NCBI GenBank assembly: GCA_964627035.1
Contig: CAZVKN010000050.1
Span: 1-18,118, forward strand
Source: CAZVKN01 sp964627035
GTDB lineage: Bacteria; Electryoneota; AABM5-125-24; Hatepunaeales; Hatepunaeaceae
Length of the DNA stretch: 18,118 bases
Reading direction: 5' to 3'
In this document: piece after piece, positions 1 through 7,024 of the stretch
Position numbering within the stretch: position 1 is the first letter of the stretch
How the letters are laid out: each line of letters begins with the position of its first letter
Notes under the pieces: model-generated
What the model was told of the DNA's origin: nothing
The model's input: only the letters and a program-made list of their open reading frames with translations
Databases searched by the model: none
Made by a program: the position numbers and the translations under genes

Positions 1-46
1 GTGAGACATCAAAGTGAAGTTAACCTGTATCACGGGTAAGATACAA

Positions 47-67
47 GGGCGGACTCTCTGTCCGCTC
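47..67. repeat. REP-like hairpin, copy 1
   Basis: A short palindrome has arms GCGGAC (49-54) and GTCCGC (60-65) around a five-base loop TCTCT. The stem core GGAC...GTCC and the preceding ACAAGGG recur upstream of the hairpin near 8197; the stem core also occurs at 1566-1580 and 10384-10403, so this is a dispersed element. No T-run follows the stem on the + strand, so a rho-independent terminator is not supported. The DNA before it (1-46) shows no identifiable feature. Confidence 0.55.
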
Positions 68-103
68 TTAAGAGTATGCGCTTAAACGAGTAGATTCAAT
101 GGG

Positions 104-110
104 AAGGAGG
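104..110 (+). promoter_or_regulatory. Strong Shine-Dalgarno deciding a GTG start
   Basis: AAGGAGG ends five bases before the GTG at 116. The ATG at 99 is out of frame and overlaps this site, so the GTG is the supported start for the secreted protein. Confidence 0.7.
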
Positions 111-115
111 ATTCT

Positions 116-1399
116 GTGTTTTTTACAAAGTCTCTAATATTTAGTGCTATTATTGTACTAATCCTATCAACAAGCTCCTACGGCAACGAACAGGTCAAAA
201 TCACTTCACAAATCTTCTCCTCGTTTGAAAAGTGGTCGCATCCCATTGAAGACTATCGGACGTTTGCAGAAACCTGGTCGGAGGGTGAACGTACCGTACG
301 CGATCTGTATTTCAAATCTATCCATGATTTGGTAGTTTTTAAGGACAAGATGTGGTTCGGATATGGAGATGCAACCCATAATCTTGCTTCAATGATGATG
401 AACTATGGATATCGCGGCATCGAATTACGCTATTTCGCCTCACCCGACAATCCGCTGCCATATACGGCATTTGAATCCGGAGAGGAACAGATAGATCATT
501 TCAGAATACTCAATGGAGAACTGTGGTTGCCTGGGGTTGACGGTAATGGGTCGGACGACTTATCTGCGCGTCCCGGAATCAGAGGTAATGTTTATAGTTT
601 GGATGGCGATCAATGGTTGAAATTCCGTGAACTAAACGGCGGTGTTCATGTTCATGATATTGCTGTTTGGCATGATGTTATTTACGTTGTCGGTTCAGGG
701 ACATACGATCTGCAGGAGTGGGAAACTGGCAATATCTATCGTTATTTGTGGGGATCAACCACCAAAGGCAAAATGTTCAATACAGTTCAACGGGTCGTGC
801 ATCCGGTACTCGGAGGTGTCGGTGATACTCGGTGGACGTGGCTATTACCGTTGGGAAATGTTCTGTACATATTTGGATACTACACAATTTTTGAACAGGA
901 GAAGATTTTTCCCGCACATGCGTTCTATGATGGAACTGACGTTGTTCTATTTGATGAGGACAATGGTAATAAAATAGATGTCATCTGTCAAGGAACACTA
1001 CCGCTTCCTGACGGAACAGGATTGATGTGGGGAATCTTATGTGAGGATGATGAATCTGGCATGAAATGGGACAATCTCAAGAAGGCAAAGCGGAAAGCAC
1101 TTTGGCATGTGAACCAAGATGGCAAACCGACTCAATTGGAAGCCTTCAATGGTGAAAATATCGTTGATCTGTTCATGAGCGTTGAAACTGATGAGCTTCT
1201 GTACTTACTGCGCGATGAGACAGGTAACGAGGAAACTGCGAATTATACAGCGAAGATTCTTGTTGCGCCACTGAATAAACCTAATCAGATAAAGACAATT
1301 ATGACTTATAGTTCAGATACTAAACAGACATCAATTGCTTGGTGGAAAGGCGCAATATTTATCGGGATGGATAATTGTCAGATTTATAAGTCAAAGTAA
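116..1399 (+). CDS. Secreted propeller-like protein of unknown function
   Basis: I do not recognise a named family. Residues 1-23 form a clear signal peptide (charged start, hydrophobic stretch SAIIVLIL, likely cleavage after SYG), so the product is exported. The mature part contains irregular repeats in which a hydrophobic strand ends in LW/IY/MW followed by a glycine turn: KDKMWFGYG, NGELWLPGV, HDVIYVVGSG, GNVLYIFGYY, DELLYLLRDE, KGAIFIGMD. This resembles the blades of a beta-propeller, which is an inference. Unlike three other exported proteins in the window it has no C-terminal PNPFNS sorting domain, so a periplasmic location or another anchor is possible. The GTG start is chosen because a strong AAGGAGG lies five bases upstream and gives an intact signal peptide. 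REP-like hairpins lie on both sides. Confidence 0.75.
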   Translation: MFFTKSLIFSAIIVLILSTSSYGNEQVKITSQIFSSFEKWSHPIEDYRTFAETWSEGERTVRDLYFKSIHDLVVFKDKMWFGYGDATHNLASMMMNYGYRGIELRYFASPDNPLPYTAFESGEEQIDHFRILNGELWLPGVDGNGSDDLSARPGIRGNVYSLDGDQWLKFRELNGGVHVHDIAVWHDVIYVVGSGTYDLQEWETGNIYRYLWGSTTKGKMFNTVQRVVHPVLGGVGDTRWTWLLPLGNVLYIFGYYTIFEQEKIFPAHAFYDGTDVVLFDEDNGNKIDVICQGTLPLPDGTGLMWGILCEDDESGMKWDNLKKAKRKALWHVNQDGKPTQLEAFNGENIVDLFMSVETDELLYLLRDETGNEETANYTAKILVAPLNKPNQIKTIMTYSSDTKQTSIAWWKGAIFIGMDNCQIYKSK

Positions 1400-1560
1400 T
1401 CAGTACACTTCAACCCAATCACTACTACCATTTATTTTCATCTTATCCCTACACATAATATAAATCTGTCGTGAATAAGCAGACACGCATAAACAACTAT
1501 AACTATTCTATCATTCGGGATTTGATACTAAATCCAGTGACAGCAATATTATAATCCCTG

Positions 1561-1583
1561 GAGGACGGACTTTCAGTCCGCTC
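1561..1583. repeat. REP-like hairpin, copy 2
   Basis: Arms CGGAC (1566-1570) and GTCCG (1576-1580) enclose the loop TTTCA, and CTC follows as in copy 1 (GTCCGCTC in both). This copy and copy 1 bracket the secreted-protein gene at 116-1399. Confidence 0.5.
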
Positions 1584-1705
1584 ATAAAGATTCTGATTAG
1601 TTTCAGAGCAGACTATGAGCCCCACTACAGAACCAAACCGACATTCTTTCAAAATATCAGGCAGTAAACTACTCGCTTCCGAACCGAAAACACCAACCTA
1701 CACGC

Positions 1706-1734
1706 TTGTTCAAATGTGAAAAAATTACTATATT
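1706..1734 (+). promoter_or_regulatory. Possible promoter for porG
   Basis: TTGTTC (1706-1711) and TATATT (1729-1734) are separated by 17 bases and would start transcription shortly before the SD-like GTGAGG at 1745-1750. The spacing fits a sigma-70-type promoter. The -35 match is partial, and FCB organisms may use a different consensus, so this is only a candidate. Confidence 0.25.
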
Positions 1735-1757
1735 GACTGCTAAAGTGAGGTATATAA

Positions 1758-2300
1758 ATGTTAGAATTACGTGTACACAGTCGTGGCGGTCAAGGCGGTG
1801 TGGTAGCGGGTAAACTGATGGCAGTTGCTGCATTTAAGGAAGACCGATACGTCCAGGCGTTTCCCACGTTTGGCGTTGAACGTCGTGCGGCGCCGGTTAT
1901 GGCGTTTGTCCGCATTGACGATAAACCGATCAGACTCCGCACTCAGATATACAATCCCGATCACATAATCATCCTCGACCAGAGCCTGATCCATATGCTG
2001 GATGTTACGCAAGGGCTTAAACCGGGTGGAACAATCCTGATAAATAGTGAGCTGTCCCCTGATGACTTTGATTTCGGTAACGGTTTCAATGTAGTAACGG
2101 TTGATGCATCCACAATTGCGGTTCGCAACGGCTTAGGTTCGGTAACTCAGCCGATTGTCAATACAGCGATACTTGGGTCTATTGCGAAAATACTAAAAAT
2201 CGTGAGCATAGAATCGGTAGTGGCAGCAATTGAGATGGACGTACCTGCTAAAACCGAGGCGAATGTCAAGGCTGCACGGGAAGCATACGAAGAAGCGTAA
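1758..2300 (+). CDS. porG: 2-oxoacid:ferredoxin oxidoreductase, gamma subunit
   Basis: This is the gamma subunit of a four-subunit pyruvate/2-oxoacid:ferredoxin oxidoreductase, which decarboxylates a 2-oxoacid to acyl-CoA and passes electrons to ferredoxin in the cytoplasm. The 180-residue length is normal for PorG. The family hallmarks are visible: the N-terminal glycine-rich RGGQGGVVAGK (9-19) and the FPTFGVERRAAPV segment (about 35-47), where most relatives have ERRGAPV. The ATG start has GTGAGG seven bases upstream. The order porG, porD, porA, porB matches the por operon of Thermotoga, but here porD begins 2.3 kb later. The stop codon lies inside an 8-bp direct repeat flanking an inserted inverted-repeat element. 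Pyruvate is the likely substrate by similarity; 2-oxoisovalerate cannot be excluded from this subunit. Confidence 0.93.
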   Translation: MLELRVHSRGGQGGVVAGKLMAVAAFKEDRYVQAFPTFGVERRAAPVMAFVRIDDKPIRLRTQIYNPDHIIILDQSLIHMLDVTQGLKPGGTILINSELSPDDFDFGNGFNVVTVDASTIAVRNGLGSVTQPIVNTAILGSIAKILKIVSIESVVAAIEMDVPAKTEANVKAAREAYEEA

Positions 2301-2304
2301 GAAT

Positions 2305-2380
2305 GTCTCACGCAAAGACGCAAAGTCGCCAAGAAGAAATCTGTTCATGTTTTCTTTGCGGCTCTGCGCCTTTGCGTGAG
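2305..2380. mobile_element. 76-bp inverted-repeat element (MITE-like) with 8-bp direct repeats
   Basis: The left arm (2307-2339) begins CTCACGCAAAG and the right arm (2350-2380) ends CTTTGCGTGAG. The arms are nearly complementary over about 31 bases with a few mismatches and a one-base bulge, around a loop of about 10 bases. The direct repeat GTAAGAAT lies immediately left (2297-2304) and immediately right (2381-2388), as a target-site duplication would. The left copy contains the TAA stop of porG. Sequences of the CGCAAAGACGCAAAG type are familiar as dispersed repeats in many environmental bacterial genomes. No coding capacity is present, so movement would need a transposase in trans. The right end supplies GAGG (2378-2381), the nearest SD-like sequence to the next gene. 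Confidence 0.75.
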
Positions 2381-2394
2381 GTAAGAATTTTGCA

Positions 2395-3081
2395 ATGACT
2401 AACATGCAAAAGTCTCCTACTGTTGAGATTTCCGGTCGGAAGTATCTGCGGATTCCGATCAGGACGCATATTGTGACGGCTGATGATGATATGGCTGAAC
2501 TAATCAAGCGATATGCTAAGGATCAGATTCAACCGAATGATATTATCGTGATGGCTGAGAGCGTGGTGGCTATTACTCAGGATCGGGCTATTAATGTCAG
2601 GGACATAAAGATAGGTATTCTCGCGCGAATTATGTGGCGGTTTGTGCGTAAAGTGCCTTTTGGAGTTGGGCTCCGTTCACCTGAGACTATGCAGTGTGCG
2701 ATTGATGAAGTCGGTGGATTCAGGATTCTGACGGCAGCAATATTGGGCGGGGTTACACGAGCTTTTGGACGGAGGGGTGATTTTTACCGTCTCGCCGGGA
2801 TGCAGGCTGCACTGATTGATGCTGCGCATACCAGCCCGATTCCACCATTTGACGAGTGTGTGGTCCTGGGACCTAAAGATCCAGACAAGGTGGCTGTAAC
2901 GGTCGGTAAAGCAATGGACTGCGACGCTGCCATAGTTGACGTGAACGATATCGGAGGCAGTTGGGTGATTGGTGCGACGGACAAGGTTAACAGAAAACTA
3001 CTCGAAGATATTATGCGGGATAATCCACTCGGGCAGTCGGATGAGCAGACTCCGGTGGGGATTGTTAGGGAAATAACTTAG
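2395..3081 (+). CDS. CofE-like (coenzyme F420-0:L-glutamate ligase family) protein
   Basis: The 228-residue protein resembles the F420-0:gamma-glutamyl ligase family. Near the N-terminus is an RIPIRTHIVTADDD stretch, then IQPNDIIVMAESVVAITQDRAI (about 46-67), corresponding to the family's D-x(2)-V-x-S-E/K-x-V-x(3)-x-GR segment, and near the C-terminus AIVDVNDIGG and WVIGATD. CofE adds glutamates to coenzyme F420. Many anaerobic bacteria without a known F420 pathway carry such homologues, and no other F420 gene is visible here, so the substrate is unknown. The ATG at 2395 is used; GAGG from the inserted element lies 13 bases upstream, a long spacing, and an in-frame ATG at 2404 is an alternative. 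Removing the inserted element would leave only about 10 bases after porG, which suggests an original operon partnership. The stop overlaps the next gene's SD. Confidence 0.72.
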   Translation: MTNMQKSPTVEISGRKYLRIPIRTHIVTADDDMAELIKRYAKDQIQPNDIIVMAESVVAITQDRAINVRDIKIGILARIMWRFVRKVPFGVGLRSPETMQCAIDEVGGFRILTAAILGGVTRAFGRRGDFYRLAGMQAALIDAAHTSPIPPFDECVVLGPKDPDKVAVTVGKAMDCDAAIVDVNDIGGSWVIGATDKVNRKLLEDIMRDNPLGQSDEQTPVGIVREIT

Positions 3082-3090
3082 GAGGATATT

Positions 3091-4620
3091 ATGCTGAAAA
3101 CGGGAGTAATAGCAATTATCATAGCATTGGCTATGTCAACCGTTTCATTGGCAGAATTTCCGGCTGAAGAGTTGTGGAGTATTCAAGTTGATACTCTACC
3201 AAGATGTCTGGGTCCGTCATGGGAAGAGGATGGTCGATTTTGCTTTCTTGTTGGATTGAACAATAGAGTACTAATTGTAAGTGAAGGTGAAATGATCTGG
3301 GAAAGTGATAGGTTACCAGAAAAAGTTTTACACGTCAACAGACTTGATTATGGATTAGAACATGGACCAGAAATAGTTGTTGTAACTGACAGTATTGAAA
3401 ATCCGTCAATGCATTATATTCGGATTTACCATTTTTTTGGAGAAAACTACTCCCAAGAAATAAACAGAAGATTATTCAGTAATTATTATCCTGATGAAAG
3501 GAGGATACCTTTTCCGGTTTATAGTGTAACTAATACAGAAGTACTTAATAGTCTTCTGCCGGACAGTAATAGAACTACAGTTTTAGGGAAGCGGATTACA
3601 TATCGAAGTAATGATGGAGGTTCCAACCGAGGTGAAACAATATTATTCCCAAATGTAGATAATATTAATGGAATTAGAGGTGGAGTTGTTACCAATTCTT
3701 TTAAAGTTACTCAAGATGATCATGAGTTTTTATACTTGACCTATTGGACTAATTCAAGCAATTCTGGTCTCGAAATACCTACACGAATTAGAGGCAATTG
3801 TGGTGTTCAACTGATAGATGATGGCTTGAATTTAATAAGTGACCAAATTTTAGCCGAGTATGCCTTCGTAGGTGCAGATATTAATCCCCGTGAACGAGCT
3901 AAGATATTAGACTTCTATGGGAAGACGTTAAGAGATAGTCTTCATTTATATGTTGCTTATGTGGATTCAAGTGAAGATGTGTTCGTGAGCAGGCTGTCAG
4001 CAAACGATCTTGAATCAGTACACACAATAAGATTACCAATGAGTGTGTATGTGATAGGACATGGAAGCATTAGAGAAGAAGAACAACTGGTTGATGGATT
4101 GCTCTGCTTGAATGAGGGTCGTGTTTTTGTATTAAATGCTGAAGATTTATCAATGCTCACGGAAATGGAACACGATCTTCCTAACTTTTACTATGGTGGT
4201 GTAGGATACTTAGCTAAGCTGGGTGATTTCGATGAAGATGATGAGTTGGAATTCATCATGGTTGGACAGCGGTTAGGCAGACAAAACGTACATCATGTAA
4301 GGTTCTTCGACATCGGTCCCCTATCAGTCCCTGCTCATTCACAACCATACATCCCCGAAAGCTACTCGATTTCGGCAGCCTATCCTAATCCGTTCAATAG
4401 TCAGGCTATGATCGAGTACACTTTACCGAGAGCCGGACGATATGCATTGGTAGTGTATGATGTGAACGGTACCGAGATCACAAGATTAGCAGATGAATGG
4501 AACACGGCAGGAACTTATTATCAGATGTGGGAAGCACAAGGAATACCGAGTGGAAATTACTTAATTAATCTCGAGAACGAATCTCAAAACACAACGAAAT
4601 CAATACAACTAATAAAATAG
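3091..4620 (+). CDS. T9SS-sorted secreted protein, unknown function
   Basis: This is an exported protein with a signal peptide (1-21, likely cleavage after SLA) and a C-terminal T9SS type A sorting domain from about residue 424. That domain holds AAYPNPFNS (YPNPFNS at 431-437), the YDVNGTEI strand, the GTYYQMWEAQGIPSGNY core and a Lys-ending tail. The domain directs export across the outer membrane and surface attachment or release. The middle 400 residues are not recognised. A segment near 370-385 (KLGDFDEDDELEFIMVG) resembles FG-GAP/VCBS-type acidic calcium-binding turns, so a beta-propeller is plausible. TAGGAGG (3079-3085), overlapping the upstream stop codon, is an ideal SD five bases before the ATG. 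Base use is visibly more AT-rich than in the neighbouring por genes, and the gene separates porG from porD, both consistent with later insertion. Confidence 0.85.
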   Translation: MLKTGVIAIIIALAMSTVSLAEFPAEELWSIQVDTLPRCLGPSWEEDGRFCFLVGLNNRVLIVSEGEMIWESDRLPEKVLHVNRLDYGLEHGPEIVVVTDSIENPSMHYIRIYHFFGENYSQEINRRLFSNYYPDERRIPFPVYSVTNTEVLNSLLPDSNRTTVLGKRITYRSNDGGSNRGETILFPNVDNINGIRGGVVTNSFKVTQDDHEFLYLTYWTNSSNSGLEIPTRIRGNCGVQLIDDGLNLISDQILAEYAFVGADINPRERAKILDFYGKTLRDSLHLYVAYVDSSEDVFVSRLSANDLESVHTIRLPMSVYVIGHGSIREEEQLVDGLLCLNEGRVFVLNAEDLSMLTEMEHDLPNFYYGGVGYLAKLGDFDEDDELEFIMVGQRLGRQNVHHVRFFDIGPLSVPAHSQPYIPESYSISAAYPNPFNSQAMIEYTLPRAGRYALVVYDVNGTEITRLADEWNTAGTYYQMWEAQGIPSGNYLINLENESQNTTKSIQLIK

Positions 4621-4629
4621 AACAACTTC

Positions 4630-6339
4630 ATGGCACAAGAACCGATTAAATTTAAAAGCTGGCGTGAACTACCATTAATGACCGCATCGCTGGGTAACAC
4701 CAGTGTGATGAAAACCGGATCATGGCGGAACGTCGAGCCTCATCACGTTGATCAGATTGCACCGTGTACACTCCGATGTCCGGCAGGCAACGATGTCGTC
4801 GGATTCGTGACTTATGTTGCGGAAGGAAGACTCGAAGATGCATGGCGACTGCTGGCTCAAACAACCCCATTCCCCGGGACATGCGGTAGAGTCTGCCCTC
4901 ACCCATGCGAATTCGAGTGCAACCGCAGTGAACTGGGCAAGTCAATTAATATTCATACGATAGAAAGATACATCGGTGATAAGTTCCGTGACAATCCACC
5001 GGAATTGCCGAAAGCAGAGGATAGCGGTAAGAAAGTAGCAGTAATAGGATCTGGTCCGGCCGGGCTTTCTACGGCGTATCAATTAGCTTTAACAGGACAC
5101 TCCGTCACCGTATTTGAGTCTCACTCCAAAGCAGGAGGTATGCTGCGGGTCGGTATCCCCGATTACCGTCTTCCACCTGATGTACTCGACGGTGAGATCG
5201 AGCGGATAGAGAACTTGGGTGTAGAAATCGTAACGAACAGTCACGTTGACCGAAACAAATTCGACGAACTGATGGAGCAGTATGATGCTGTCTTCGCAGC
5301 GGGAGGATTCACCAAATCGCGACCACTCGGTGCAAAGGGTGATGATGGAAACGGTATCATGCCCGGAATCGAACTGCTTCGTAGGATTAACCTCGGTGAA
5401 CCTGATGGCGTTGGTGAGAAACTGCTTGTCGTTGGTGGTGGTAACACTGCGATGGATGTTGCTCGTGCAGCATTACGACTCGGTAAAGAGGTATCGGTTA
5501 TCTACCGCCGTACCCGCGCAGAGATGCCCGCTATCGCTGAGGAGATAGATGAACTGATCGAGGAAGGCATTGACATCAGTTTCCTCGCAACTCCTGTTGA
5601 AGTCTTGCGGGAGAATGGCAACGTTGTCGGTGCGAACTGTATCCGCATGAAGCTCGGCAAGCCTGACGATTCAGGTCGCCGTCGTCCCGAACCGATTGAA
5701 GGGAGTGAGTACCGCATTGAAGCCGATACAATCATCACCGCTATCGGTGAAGTTACTGACTTGTCATTCCTTCCTGATGAATTGAGAGAGAAGATGTCAT
5801 GGAATATCCCTGCGGATGAGCTGGGACGGACGTTTGAGCCGAAACTATATGCAGGTGGTGACATCGCTGACGGTGCCGGGACAGTCACAGCAGCCATCGG
5901 TTACGGTCGGCGTGCTGCTATCGCCATTGATCAGATGCTGACAGGTAATGAACTGCCGAAAGATCCAGCGTCATCACCGTCACTTCAAGACAGAACCGAG
6001 CATGTAGTACGATTTGATGAATTGAACACAGCCTATCTTGAGGACATCGCTCGCAATGAACCTGAAGCGTTAAATCCAACTACTCGAACTAACACATTTG
6101 ATGAGGTACGTGCCGGATTCAGTGAAGCAGATGTAATCGCTGAAGCCAAGCGATGTTTCTCATGCGGGACATGCCCGGCATGTGATAACTGCTACATTTT
6201 CTGCCCGGATGCAGCGATCACTCCGGTCAAGAACGACGATAAGAAGCTGTACATCGTGGATTATGACTACTGCAAAGGATGCGGATTGTGTGCTGCGGAG
6301 TGTCCCAGGGCATGCATTGTGATGAAGTCTGTGAGGTGA
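4630..6339 (+). CDS. PorD-type delta subunit with an inserted GltD-like NAD(P)H/FAD flavoprotein module
   Basis: The order of parts is distinctive. Residues 1-35 carry SVMKTGSWR (KTGSWR at 28-33), the N-terminal motif of PorD delta subunits. Residues 40-120 are a GltD-type Fe-S domain with cysteines 46, 50, 85, 89, 93 and 97 (CGRVCPHPC). An FAD Rossmann motif GSGPAG (140-145) follows, then a second nucleotide-binding motif VVGGGNTAMDVAR (267-279) with YRRTRAEMPA behind it, whose arginines suggest NADPH, and a second FAD motif AGGDIADGAGTV. The C-terminal ferredoxin domain has CxxCxxCxxxCP twice (518/521/525 with 515; 548/551/554/558) plus extra cysteines at 509 and 512. It should carry electrons between the por catalytic core, ferredoxin and NAD(P)H in the cytoplasm. 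The electron route and direction are inferences. The start lacks an SD and lies nine bases after the T9SS gene. Confidence 0.88.
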   Translation: MAQEPIKFKSWRELPLMTASLGNTSVMKTGSWRNVEPHHVDQIAPCTLRCPAGNDVVGFVTYVAEGRLEDAWRLLAQTTPFPGTCGRVCPHPCEFECNRSELGKSINIHTIERYIGDKFRDNPPELPKAEDSGKKVAVIGSGPAGLSTAYQLALTGHSVTVFESHSKAGGMLRVGIPDYRLPPDVLDGEIERIENLGVEIVTNSHVDRNKFDELMEQYDAVFAAGGFTKSRPLGAKGDDGNGIMPGIELLRRINLGEPDGVGEKLLVVGGGNTAMDVARAALRLGKEVSVIYRRTRAEMPAIAEEIDELIEEGIDISFLATPVEVLRENGNVVGANCIRMKLGKPDDSGRRRPEPIEGSEYRIEADTIITAIGEVTDLSFLPDELREKMSWNIPADELGRTFEPKLYAGGDIADGAGTVTAAIGYGRRAAIAIDQMLTGNELPKDPASSPSLQDRTEHVVRFDELNTAYLEDIARNEPEALNPTTRTNTFDEVRAGFSEADVIAEAKRCFSCGTCPACDNCYIFCPDAAITPVKNDDKKLYIVDYDYCKGCGLCAAECPRACIVMKSVR

Positions 6340-6377
6340 AGAAAGAGTATTGGTACTAAGCAAATGAAAACTAAACA

Positions 6378-6659
6378 ATGTTAAAATTCACTAAATACCG
6401 TCGTGAAATAAACAACATCCTCACACGTTACGGTGGCAGCAATTTACGCATATTCGGTTCGACTGCACGAGGCGAGACAACTGAATCCAGCGATCTTGAC
6501 ATCCTTATTGACCTTGAGGAAAACAGAAGTCTGTTAGACTTGATTGCTATAAAACAAGACTTGGAAGATTTGCTTGGATGTAAAGTGGATGTGCTAACTG
6601 AAAAAGGACTTAGCCCATATCTGCGGGATAGTATTCTTGAGGAGGCTGTTGCGTTTTGA
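6378..6659 (+). CDS. mntA: MntA-type minimal nucleotidyltransferase antitoxin
   Basis: A 93-residue minimal nucleotidyltransferase. The catalytic motif GS-x10-DxD is exact (GSTARGETTESSDLD, about 26-40), and the third acidic residue is in KVDVLT. In characterised HEPN/MNT pairs the MntA protein neutralises the HepT RNase by adding AMP to its active-site tyrosine. The next gene is that partner and overlaps by four bases (TTGA), giving translational coupling and the usual antitoxin-to-toxin stoichiometry. The start has no SD but an A-rich leader (AAAACTAAACA just before the ATG). The pair sits between the delta and alpha subunit genes of the oxidoreductase, an odd place for a toxin-antitoxin module. 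Assignment to the family is secure; activity as an antitoxin is inferred. Confidence 0.88.
   Translation: MLKFTKYRREINNILTRYGGSNLRIFGSTARGETTESSDLDILIDLEENRSLLDLIAIKQDLEDLLGCKVDVLTEKGLSPYLRDSILEEAVAF
6639..6645 (+). promoter_or_regulatory. Shine-Dalgarno supporting a TTG start
   Basis: GAGGAGG lies inside the end of mntA, ten bases before the TTG at 6656. It supports initiation at that TTG, which overlaps the mntA stop as TTGA. Confidence 0.55.
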
Positions 6660-6994
6660 AGAAGGATGAAGTGCGTCTGCGCCATATGTTGGATGCTGTT
6701 AAACAGATTGAAATGTACGTCGCTATTGGACGTGATGAGTTCATGTCTAATGTTCACTGGCAAGATGCTGTAGTCAGAAGATTAGAAATAATCGGTGAAG
6801 CCACTAAAAATGTATCATCGGATATCCGTGATCGTTTCCCGGATATTCAGTGGCGACGTATTGCCGGATTGCGAGATGTACTGATCCATGATTATATGCA
6901 CGTGAATTTGAATATTATATGGAATATCACTCAAAATGAACTACCCGAACTTAAACAACAATTAGAAGAAATACTATCGTGGTACCAACGATAA
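6656..6994 (+). CDS. hepT: HepT-type HEPN ribonuclease toxin
   Basis: The 112-residue, mainly helical protein carries the HEPN RNase motif R-x4-H-x-Y as RDVLIHDY near residue 82-89, preceded by the typical RRLEIIGEATKNV helix. HepT proteins cleave RNA as dimers and are silenced when MntA AMPylates the tyrosine of this motif. All residues needed (Arg, His, Tyr) are present, so it appears intact. TTG at 6656 is the preferred start because of the TTGA overlap and the GAGGAGG upstream; GTG at 6671 is an alternative that would remove five residues. The gene ends 30 bases before porA. A role in phage defence or plasmid-type stabilisation is known for the family but is not shown here. Confidence 0.87.
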   Translation: MKKDEVRLRHMLDAVKQIEMYVAIGRDEFMSNVHWQDAVVRRLEIIGEATKNVSSDIRDRFPDIQWRRIAGLRDVLIHDYMHVNLNIIWNITQNELPELKQQLEEILSWYQR

Positions 6995-7024
6995 ACTGAC
7001 AATATAAAAAACTAAATAAATCAA

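Larger units (their letters stand above)
1400..1757. other. Intergenic region, 358 bp, no gene
   Basis: No open frame with coding character is visible on either strand. The stretch holds one REP-like hairpin (1561-1583) and a possible porG promoter (1706-1734). Bases 1640-1665 contain AACCGACATTC, which resembles the reverse complement of the second hairpin of the element near 8372-8393 and may be a decayed copy. Confidence 0.6.

Noticed and set aside
1..39. Possible C-terminal tail of an upstream gene ending in TAA at 37-39
   Set aside because: Only twelve codons are available, so coding cannot be told from chance.
642..977. 111-codon frame inside the first secreted-protein gene
   Set aside because: Fully nested in another frame of a gene with signal peptide and strong SD; no RBS and no recognisable motif.
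1733..1738. TTGACT as a -35 box upstream of porG
   Set aside because: A -10 at normal spacing would overlap the porG start codon region; the TTGTTC/TATATT pair further upstream fits better.
2307..2380. Hairpin after porG as a transcription terminator
   Set aside because: The long stem is an inverted-repeat element with flanking direct repeats and has no T-run after it; it may weaken readthrough but does not look like an intrinsic terminator.
4630..6339. Glutamate synthase small subunit (gltD) as the sole assignment
   Set aside because: The flavoprotein core is GltD-like, but no large glutamate synthase subunit is present and both ends are PorD-like within a por gene order.
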